64,000 bases of DNA from Arthrobacter sp. FW306-2-2C-D06B. GTDB taxonomy: Bacteria; Actinomycetota; Actinomycetes; Actinomycetales; Micrococcaceae. Below, piece after piece: positions 58,042 through 64,000 of the stretch. The stretch's first letter is position 1. Each line of letters starts with the position of its first letter. Under the pieces are notes generated by a model. That model was not told the origin of the DNA. It searched no databases and worked only from the letters and a program-made list of their open reading frames with translations. A program made the position numbers and the translations under genes. The stretch spans positions 3,038,001-3,102,000 of the forward strand of contig NZ_CP084560.1 of NCBI RefSeq assembly GCF_021789175.1. The letters are read 5' to 3'.

Positions 58042-59433
58042 CTACAAAAGGTTCATCGGGTCGACGGCCTGCCCATTCACCCAGGTTTCAAAATGCACGT
58101 GGCAACCAGTGGAGTTACCCGTGGTCCCTGAATATGCAATGAGCTGGCCTTGGCTCACCTGCTGACCGGAAGAAACCACCACGCTGGTGTTGTGGTAGTA
58201 AACCGTGGTCAGGGAATCACCATTGATGACTCCGTGCGATATCTTGACACGGTTGCCACCGCCGTCGTTACCCCAGCCCGCTGAAAACACCGTGCCGGCA
58301 GCGGCGGCGTATACCGGGGTTCCACAGGGGGCGCCGAAGTCGATGCCCGTGTGCATGTAGCCGCCTTGGCCGTAGAAATCGATGGTCCCAGGCGGCGTCG
58401 CACGCCACCCGAAGCCCGAGGTGATCGGGATGTTCGCGGGCACCGGGTGGATCAGGCCGAAGTTGGAGCGCGGGTTGCTCGCTGGGGGGACAAAAGGTTG
58501 CGGGGCTGCTTGGTTTTGTGCCTGAGCGGCTGCCGCAGCGGCTGCGGCCAGTCGCTGCTGTTCGGCCAACCATGCTTCGCGCAGTTTGCGGTCGCGCTCC
58601 GAGATCTCCGCAGCGACTGCGTCCTGATTCGCCTTCACTTGTTGGAGCTGGGCCTGGATTCCGGGCTTGGCCGCTTGAAGCTGGCTGTTAAGACGGGTGG
58701 TGTCGGATATCAGCTTGTCCACTTCCGCCTTCTTGGCAGCGGCATCATCGCGGGCTGCCTTTTCGCGCTCAAGCGCCGCGTCCGCTTTCGCCTTGAGGTC
58801 GCGGATTTCCTGTTCGACGGCGGTGAGCCGGGCTTGGGAGTTAACGTTCGTGGCGCTCTGCTGCGTCAACTTCGTCATCGTGGCGTTCTGGCTGCGCATC
58901 GCCTGGTTGGCGAGGTCCATGGTGTCCGTGAGGTTGCCGCCGTCGTTCGCTCCGAACATCAACGCAACGTTCGTGGGAACGCCACCGGACTTATATGCCT
59001 GAGCCGCGATCTGGCCGATGAGCTTCTTGGTGTCGGTGATCTTTTGCTTGTCGTTTTCCAGCTGCTGGGTGATCTGGGCTTTGCTCTGCTGCGCGAGGTC
59101 CACGCGGGCCGCCAGGGCGTCCGCCTCCTTCACCGCTGTGGCAACCTTGCCCTGGGCTTCGAGAAGTGCCTGCTGAGCTCCCGGGAGCTGTCCTTGATAG
59201 ACCACAAGGTCGCCGGCGGCCTTGGCAATGTTGGCATCAACGAATTCCAAGGACTGCTGGACCCTCGCCGACTCCGCGTTGAGGGCGGCCTGTTGGTCAT
59301 CGAGGTTGTCAGCGTGTGCCATCGGGGCAGTGCCAAGGCTCGCCGCGAGCGCAATGGCCAGCACGGATCCAGCAACCTTCGCACGGCCTCTAACTTTTCG
59401 CAGCCGCAGCGCAGCCTGGTACTTCCGTGTCAT
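58042..59433 (-). CDS. M23-family peptidase with N-terminal coiled coil (EnvC/PcsB-like)
   Basis: 463 residues. Signal peptide (VAGSVLAIALAASLGTAPMAHA, split by cleavage after AHA), long coiled coil (about 45-290, rich in Ala/Gln/Lys/Glu), an Ala/Gln/Pro linker, then an M23 domain (about 345-463). Zinc-site motifs are HTGIDFGAP and HVHFETWVNG, both intact, so it is probably an active peptidoglycan endopeptidase. It follows ftsX by under 40 bp. ATG 59433 is used (AGGA 6 nt upstream); ATG 59469 is an upstream alternative. Confidence 0.9.
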   Translation of the reverse strand: MTRKYQAALRLRKVRGRAKVAGSVLAIALAASLGTAPMAHADNLDDQQAALNAESARVQQSLEFVDANIAKAAGDLVVYQGQLPGAQQALLEAQGKVATAVKEADALAARVDLAQQSKAQITQQLENDKQKITDTKKLIGQIAAQAYKSGGVPTNVALMFGANDGGNLTDTMDLANQAMRSQNATMTKLTQQSATNVNSQARLTAVEQEIRDLKAKADAALEREKAARDDAAAKKAEVDKLISDTTRLNSQLQAAKPGIQAQLQQVKANQDAVAAEISERDRKLREAWLAEQQRLAAAAAAAAQAQNQAAPQPFVPPASNPRSNFGLIHPVPANIPITSGFGWRATPPGTIDFYGQGGYMHTGIDFGAPCGTPVYAAAAGTVFSAGWGNDGGGNRVKISHGVINGDSLTTVYYHNTSVVVSSGQQVSQGQLIAYSGTTGNSTGCHVHFETWVNGQAVDPMNLL

Positions 59434-59471
59434 CGGCTGTCCTATTCGCCCGGGATCTGTGCTCTTCATGG

Positions 59472-60386
59472 CTAGACCTTGAGATATCGACGGAGGGTCA
59501 GAAGTGAAGATATCCCGGCCAGGCCGCCGCCCAACGCTATCAGGACCGGAGCAATCACGAGTACCTGGGCCGAGGAAATAAACGGAGTGTTCAGGAACTG
59601 CCGCGACAAGTCACCGTTAAGCCAGAACTGGGCAACCAGCCACAGTGTGCCGGAAGCCAAGACTGCACCCACGACCGCGGCGATGACGCCTTCAAGAATG
59701 AACGGCAGTTGGATAACGGTCTTTGACGCTCCGACGAGACGCATGATGCCTGTCTCCCGCCGCCTGCTGAACGCGGACAGCCTGATGGTGGTGGTGATGA
59801 GCAGGACGGCACAGAAGATCATGACTCCCGCGACCACCATTGCCGCAACAGAGGCACCGTTCATCCATTCAAAGATCCGTTCCAGGACCTGGCGCTGATC
59901 GCTGACGGTCTCCACCCCGGCCTGGGAGGAGAAGGTCTCGCTGATGATCTGGTACTTCTGGGGGTCCTTCATGTTGATTCGGAAAGACGAAGGAAGCTGG
60001 TCCTGTGTCACCGAGTCAACGATCGGAGAGTTGGAGAACTGTTCCTTGAAGTGCTTGAACGCGTCGGCCTGTGATTCGAACTGGTAGTCGGTGATGTACT
60101 GCTTGACTGTCGGCGAATCGAGCATTTTGGCCAGGTTGGCCTGCTGCTCTTTGGTGACCGCGCCCGAAGCGCATCCCGTCGAAGTCGAGGAGTCGTTGCA
60201 GAGGAAGATGGCAACCTGGACTTTGTCGTACCAGTAACCCTTCATCTGGTTGATCTGCATCTGCAGCATGCCGGCAGCTCCGACAAAGGTGAGGGAGACA
60301 AACGTCACCAGGACAACGGAAATCACCATGGACAGGTTCCGGCGCAGGCCGCTGCCGATCTCGCCCAGGATAAAAGCGAGCCTCAC
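59472..60386 (-). CDS. ftsX: cell division permease-like protein FtsX
   Basis: 304 residues, four helices: one near 20-45, then three after residue 180. A large extracellular loop (about 50-170, with cysteines in [15 protein letters not shown]) is expected to contact and activate the downstream peptidoglycan hydrolase. The cytoplasmic [14 protein letters not shown] loop couples to FtsE. GTG 60386 overlaps the ftsE stop by 4 bp. It passes ATP-driven shape changes of FtsE through the membrane at the division site. Confidence 0.94.
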   Translation of the reverse strand: MRLAFILGEIGSGLRRNLSMVISVVLVTFVSLTFVGAAGMLQMQINQMKGYWYDKVQVAIFLCNDSSTSTGCASGAVTKEQQANLAKMLDSPTVKQYITDYQFESQADAFKHFKEQFSNSPIVDSVTQDQLPSSFRINMKDPQKYQIISETFSSQAGVETVSDQRQVLERIFEWMNGASVAAMVVAGVMIFCAVLLITTTIRLSAFSRRRETGIMRLVGASKTVIQLPFILEGVIAAVVGAVLASGTLWLVAQFWLNGDLSRQFLNTPFISSAQVLVIAPVLIALGGGLAGISSLLTLRRYLKV

Positions 60387-61147
60387 TGCTGGACCCCCTG
60401 TGCGCGATCGATTTCAGCATCGCTCGCGTCCTTCATTCGCCGGGACTCTCCCACCACCGGAATCATCGAGGTATATAGGGCCCTTGCCTCATCACGGACC
60501 ACCACGCCGGCCCGGAGCTCCACCACGCGCTTTCGCATCTCGTTCACAATGTCGTCGTCGTGCGTTGCCATGACCACAGTGGTGCCGTTCTGGTTGATCT
60601 TGTCGAGCACACCCATAATGCCCATCGAGGTAATGGGGTCCAGGTTTCCGGTGGGTTCGTCCGCAAGGAGGATGCCGGGGCGGTTGACGACGGCACGGGC
60701 GATCGCGACGCGCTGCTGCTCACCACCGGACAACTCGTGGGGCATGCGGCGTTCCTTGCCTTCAAGCCCAACAGTCTTCAGCACTTCCGGAACTGTCTCG
60801 CGGATGATGCTGCGGCTCTTGCCGATCACCTGCATGGCGAAGGCCACATTGGCGAAGACATTCTTCTGCGGCAACAGGCGGAAGTCCTGGAAAACGACAC
60901 CGATTCCACGGCGAAGCTTGGGGACCCGCCAGCTTGAAATGTTGGCTACGTTCTGGCCTGCGACGTACACCGAACCCGATGTTGCCCGGTCTTCCTTCAG
61001 AATGAGCCGCAGGAACGTCGACTTGCCGGAGCCAGAGGCCCCGACGAGGAAGGTGAATTCTCCACGGTCAATCTCAAGGTTGACAGCATCCAGCGCCGGA
61101 CGGGCATTGGGGTCGTAGACCTTGGTGACATTCTCAAATCGGATCAT
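60383..61147 (-). CDS. ftsE: cell division ATP-binding protein FtsE
   Basis: 254 residues, ABC ATPase: Walker [15 protein letters not shown], signature [16 protein letters not shown], Walker [14 protein letters not shown], switch His [13 protein letters not shown]-terminal extension of about 30 residues past the core is typical of actinobacterial FtsE. It drives FtsX in control of septal wall hydrolysis. ATG 61147; GAAGAG lies just upstream. It is separated by 170 bp from prfB and may share its transcript. Confidence 0.95.
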   Translation of the reverse strand: MIRFENVTKVYDPNARPALDAVNLEIDRGEFTFLVGASGSGKSTFLRLILKEDRATSGSVYVAGQNVANISSWRVPKLRRGIGVVFQDFRLLPQKNVFANVAFAMQVIGKSRSIIRETVPEVLKTVGLEGKERRMPHELSGGEQQRVAIARAVVNRPGILLADEPTGNLDPITSMGIMGVLDKINQNGTTVVMATHDDDIVNEMRKRVVELRAGVVVRDEARALYTSMIPVVGESRRMKDASDAEIDRAQGVQQ

Positions 61148-61318
61148 GACTCTTCAGAACCCCGCCGGACATGCCACGTTCGACCAGTCCAACGGCCAGC
61201 GCACGGGCTTTCGTTGGGGGAAGTTGAGCGCCGGCTCTTCGACTATACGCACGCTCCGCGACGGAATCGCGGGCTTGGTGCGGTGTGTCGCCCAAACAGG
61301 CAAACAGCGCGGGCGCCG

Positions 61319-62434
61319 TTATCCCTCGGCGTTGCGGTTGCCCGTGCGCCAACGAATGCCGGCGTCGATGAAGTCGTCGATGTCGCCGTCGAACACCGCT
61401 GACGTGTTGCCCACTTCGTGTTCAGTCCGCAGATCCTTGACCATCTGGTACGGATTGAGGACATACGAACGCATCTGGTCCCCCCACGATGCCTTGACGT
61501 CACCTGCGAATGCCTTCTTCTCAGCGTCTTCCTGCTCCTTTTTCAGGAGGAGGAGCCGCGACTGGAGCACGCGCATTGCGGCCGCGCGGTTCTGCAGCTG
61601 GGACTTCTCGTTCTGCATGGAGACGACAATCCCTGAGGGGATATGGGTCAAACGTACTGCGGAGTCCGTCGTGTTGACTGACTGGCCGCCAGGCCCGGAC
61701 GAGCGGAAGACATCGACGCGGATCTCATTGTCCGGAATGTCGATCGAGTCGGTCTGCTCAATGAGCGGGATGACTTCGACGGCGGCAAAGGACGTTTGCC
61801 GTCGGCCCTGGTTGTCGAAGGGGCTAATGCGGACAAGGCGGTGCGTCCCGGCTTCGACACTGAGGGTACCGAAGGCGTACGGCGCTTTGACCTCGAAAGT
61901 GGCTGATTTGAGGCCGGCCTCTTCGGCGTACGAAGTGTCCATGACTGTAGTCGGGTAGCCGTGGCGTTCCGCCCAGCGTAGGTACATGCGCATGAGCATT
62001 TCGGCGAAGTCCGCCGCGTCAACACCGCCGGCGCCCGCACGAATCGTGACGACCGCTTCGCGTTCGTCGTACTCGCCGGAGAGCAGGGTTACCACTTCAA
62101 GTTCCTTGAGGGCCTTGCGAATAGAGTCGAGTTCCGTGGCAGCTTCGACCATGGAGGCGTCGTCGTCTTCGTCCTGGCCGAGCTCGACGAGAACCTCAAG
62201 GTCGTCGATGCGGCCCGTCAGCCTGTTCAACCGTTCAAGTTCCGACTGCCGGTGGGACAACTTCGATGTAATCACCTGTGCGGCAGCTGGATCGTCCCAG
62301 AGGTTCGGTTCACCCGCCCGCTCGCTCAGTTCTGCGATCTCCTCCTTGAGCTTCTCGACATCGGAAACCTGTTCGATGGAGCGGTAGGTGGAGCGAAGCG
62401 CGCGGATTTCTGCGGGAAAGTCAATCTGAGCCAT
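61319..62434 (-). CDS. prfB: peptide chain release factor 2
   Basis: 371 residues; terminates translation at UGA/UAA. The stop-codon anticodon tripeptide SPF occurs in [12 protein letters not shown], and the catalytic GGQ in [14 protein letters not shown]. No programmed frameshift site is needed: one continuous frame runs from ATG 62434. That start is supported by TACTCT 9 nt upstream; an ATG seven codons earlier precedes the hexamer. It heads the prfB-ftsE-ftsX-M23 run. Confidence 0.95.
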   Translation of the reverse strand: MAQIDFPAEIRALRSTYRSIEQVSDVEKLKEEIAELSERAGEPNLWDDPAAAQVITSKLSHRQSELERLNRLTGRIDDLEVLVELGQDEDDDASMVEAATELDSIRKALKELEVVTLLSGEYDEREAVVTIRAGAGGVDAADFAEMLMRMYLRWAERHGYPTTVMDTSYAEEAGLKSATFEVKAPYAFGTLSVEAGTHRLVRISPFDNQGRRQTSFAAVEVIPLIEQTDSIDIPDNEIRVDVFRSSGPGGQSVNTTDSAVRLTHIPSGIVVSMQNEKSQLQNRAAAMRVLQSRLLLLKKEQEDAEKKAFAGDVKASWGDQMRSYVLNPYQMVKDLRTEHEVGNTSAVFDGDIDDFIDAGIRWRTGNRNAEG

Positions 62435-62443
62435 GGTTGTTCC

Positions 62444-62449
62444 AGAGTA
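62444..62449 (-). promoter_or_regulatory. -10 hexamer close to the prfB start
   Basis: TACTCT on the minus strand, 9 nt before ATG 62434; implies a leader of two or three bases at most. Confidence 0.4.
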
Positions 62450-62501
62450 CGCCATCCATTGGTGGCCTTGGCACGGGGTCTGGACGTATGACGCTTGGAG
62501 T

Positions 62502-62978
62502 TCAGCGGGTCAGCCTGGAGCGCGCAGTGGAGCGGGCTTCGATCGGAACGCCGTCGGGAAGCAGAAAGCTGACCACAGGCGGATGGGCCACCGCGCTGAG
62601 CACCACTTCGGCGGTGGTGCTGTCCGGACTTCCGGTCCCCCTTGCGACGGCAAGTTGATCGAACCGTGAATGGGCGCCGTTTTGGCTGAGGTACGACTCG
62701 GTAACGCTGCGTACCCGCTCGCTGTTGAGGAGGGCCGATGGCGTTTCGGCGCTACTTTCCACTTGACCGAGGTTGTAGCTGTCAGCGGCCGCCACCGAAG
62801 CTCCGTCCGCCATGGAGAGGAGCTTCTTGTGTTCGATGTAGATGGCGGAGGCCGCAGCAACGACCGTTGCCAGCAACAACGCGATCACCACGTAACCGAT
62901 GGCCAAGACCATCAATTGGCCGTCTTCCCCCTCTGATTTTCGACACCACGCATCCGTCTTCTCGGGACGGTCCTTCAC
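62502..62978 (-). CDS. TadE/TadG-like pilus-locus membrane protein (Rv3654c-type)
   Basis: 158 residues with one N-terminal helix (about 21-47, [20 protein letters not shown]) preceded by a short Gly-Glu-Asp-Gly motif (EGEDGQ), like the prepilin-type TadG. An extracytoplasmic domain follows. GTG 62978 overlaps the upstream TadE-like stop (GTGA). Third of three pseudopilin-like genes; last gene of the Tad locus on this side. Confidence 0.8.
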   Translation of the reverse strand: MKDRPEKTDAWCRKSEGEDGQLMVLAIGYVVIALLLATVVAAASAIYIEHKKLLSMADGASVAAADSYNLGQVESSAETPSALLNSERVRSVTESYLSQNGAHSRFDQLAVARGTGSPDSTTAEVVLSAVAHPPVVSFLLPDGVPIEARSTARSRLTR

Positions 62979-63493
62979 CGGAACCGCCCGACGATTTGCG
63001 TGGCCGTCGCGCTCAGATTCGCGGCGTCAAGATTCAGGGTGTCCCCAAAGGGCAGCATGGGCAACGGCACCGTGAGCTTGACCGTCACCGTGACCGCAGC
63101 ACCGGCCGACAGGCAATCGCCGCGGTCGCAGGCGACGTCGACAAATGCGCGCTCCGCGGGATGGCCATAGTCGGCAAGCGTCAGAAGGGCAGCCTGCTCG
63201 GCGGCGGCACGGCCTTGGGAGGCGTCCTCCTGCATGACGTAAACCTTGGCGGCTTGGTCCGCTGCCCCCACGACGGCGAAGGAACCGCCCTGGATCTGTC
63301 CAATAGTGACGATGAAGTAGACCACGGGAACCATGAGCAGAAGGGACAGGAGGATGAACTCGACCACCGCGCTTCCCCGCTCAGAGGCACACCGCGGGCC
63401 GATGGATTGCCGGCCCTCCGAGGGCGGCAGGCAGACCGCCTTCCGGAAGCGGGAAAGCGCTACACGGCCAGGATCAGCCAGAAGTCGCAGCAT
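62975..63493 (-). CDS. TadE-like pilus assembly protein (first of two)
   Basis: 172 residues. After about 35 residues comes the pseudopilin motif ERGSAVVEFILLSLLLMVPV, with the Gly/Glu+5 pattern cut by prepilin peptidase, then an outer domain with a Cys pair (DVACDRGDCLSAG). ATG 63493 overlaps the upstream gene by 20 bp; an internal start nearer the motif is possible. Likely a minor pilin of the Tad/Flp secretion system. Confidence 0.82.
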   Translation of the reverse strand: MLRLLADPGRVALSRFRKAVCLPPSEGRQSIGPRCASERGSAVVEFILLSLLLMVPVVYFIVTIGQIQGGSFAVVGAADQAAKVYVMQEDASQGRAAAEQAALLTLADYGHPAERAFVDVACDRGDCLSAGAAVTVTVKLTVPLPMLPFGDTLNLDAANLSATATQIVGRFR

Positions 63494-63896
63494 GCCCCCT
63501 CACCTCCAGCGCCGCTCCGGGTCCTATCAGCCCGATGACGGGCAAGGGTGCCCGGACTGTCACTACCAGGGTATGGATTCCCTGGAAGCTGGCCTCCGAC
63601 GTCGAGATGTCCCGCGCATAATCCGCGTTCAGCGCCATTCCGATCAGGTCTGCGGTGCGCTCACGGGCATCCGCCGGCGTCCGGTCGGCGAGAGCGCCGT
63701 AACGGGCACCGGACGAGGCTGCCTCAATGAGGGTATTGCGCACGTGCAACACGAGGGTCAGTTGAACGACGGCGAGGAAGAACACGGTCAACAGACCCCC
63801 GACCAGCACAAAATCCACGACGGCGGAGCCCTGTTCATCCCCTCGGCTGGCACTGACGCTCCGGCCATCTTCCGCTCCACGGCTGCGGAACGGCAT
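63474..63896 (-). CDS. TadE-like pilus assembly protein (second)
   Basis: 140 residues with the pseudopilin motif DEQGSAVVDFVLVGGLLTVF near residue 20 and the TadE-like helix continuation VQLTLVLHVRNTLIEAASSG. The outer part is short. It starts 4 bp after the stop of the partial small gene at the right edge and overlaps the next TadE gene by 20 bp, so the set is one operon. Confidence 0.85.
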   Translation of the reverse strand: MPFRSRGAEDGRSVSASRGDEQGSAVVDFVLVGGLLTVFFLAVVQLTLVLHVRNTLIEAASSGARYGALADRTPADARERTADLIGMALNADYARDISTSEASFQGIHTLVVTVRAPLPVIGLIGPGAALEVRGHAATSG

Positions 63897-63900
63897 GGAC

Positions 63901-64000
63901 TTACTTTCCGACCTTGCTCATGGCCTGGTTGAAGAGTCCCTCTAGAGCCGGGCCGGCCAGCGCCAGCAGGCCCGCGACGAGTGCCGCGGACATCAATGTG
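63901..64000 (-). CDS. C-terminal end of a small hydrophobic Tad-locus protein, partial
   Basis: Only 32 codons are visible: a hydrophobic run (LMSAALVAGLLALAGPALEG) then LFNQAMSKVGK and TAA. The position just upstream of two TadE genes and the hydrophobic end fit a Flp-type pilin or the tail of a TadC-like membrane protein. Not enough is visible to decide. Confidence 0.55.
   Translation of the reverse strand, partial: TLMSAALVAGLLALAGPALEGLFNQAMSKVGK

Noticed and set aside
61319..62434. Programmed +1 frameshift in prfB
   Set aside because: The reading frame is continuous from start to GGQ and stop; no in-frame UGA or slippery CUU-UGA site is present.
1..64000. CRISPR array, prophage, insertion sequence, integrase or restriction-defence island
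   Set aside because: No regularly spaced repeats, transposase or integrase motifs (DDE, Tyr recombinase) or defence signatures were found on either strand.

Overview
The window is high-GC actinobacterial chromosome, most probably from the Arthrobacter / Pseudarthrobacter / Paenarthrobacter group (Micrococcaceae). The grounds are the fused 2-oxoglutarate dehydrogenase Kgd, a SigR/RsrA pair with a textbook SigR promoter, the 24-residue ribosomal protein bL37, a SAM-IV riboswitch, mycothiol-type actinobacterial gene order, many leaderless genes, and a tmRNA encoding the tag ANSKRTDFALAA. I see no insertion sequence, prophage, CRISPR array or rRNA. Most of the window is ordinary core chromosome with a few accessory cassettes.

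Left part (1-27 kb): a minus-strand operon argS-lysA-hom-thrC (thrC runs off the left edge). Next comes a three-gene extracytoplasmic flavin electron-transfer cassette: an FMN-binding lipoprotein, ApbE, and a membrane NqrB/RnfD-like protein fused to a flavin reductase domain. Then tRNA-Arg(CCG), a protealysin-like M4 protease with an adjacent emfourin-like inhibitor, a GlxA-type regulator, a WYL regulator, hrpA, an alcohol dehydrogenase/HIT pair, a divergent sulfurtransferase / cysteine-synthase-like pair, an MBL-fold hydrolase, zur facing znuACB, and two overlapping CNNM/CBS membrane proteins.

Middle (27-45 kb): kgd; a catalytically degenerate SGNH protein; a DUF4097-padR pair behind twin palindromes; bL37; rsrA-sigR; doxX-like, aroA, rsgA and hisN. 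A SAM-IV riboswitch precedes a class V aminotransferase. Then a methyltransferase, mntR, an MFS drug exporter, a zinc-finger-like orphan, a 46-residue basic protein behind a three-hairpin leader, and a cytoplasmic HtrA-like protease.

Right part (45-64 kb): a MarR regulator divergent from SDR, amidohydrolase, acyl-CoA dehydrogenase, MaoC, MHS transporter and acyl-CoA ligase. Content and order match the phd (Corynebacterium) / cou (Rhodococcus) hydroxycinnamate degradation clusters: uptake, CoA activation, side-chain oxidation and hydrolytic two-carbon removal under MarR control. A gene-poor 1.1 kb stretch follows, then a permease / TIGR03943 / beta-propeller cluster, tmRNA and smpB, a cell-division set (M23 peptidase, ftsX, ftsE), prfB, and the start of a Tad pilus locus cut by the right edge.

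Regulatory layer: at least ten genes have a TAnnnT hexamer 6-7 nt before the start codon (leaderless mRNAs). Other visible sites are SigR, Zur-like, MarR, PadR and WYL-type elements and several rho-independent hairpins. All calls are from reading the sequence; no database search was run.
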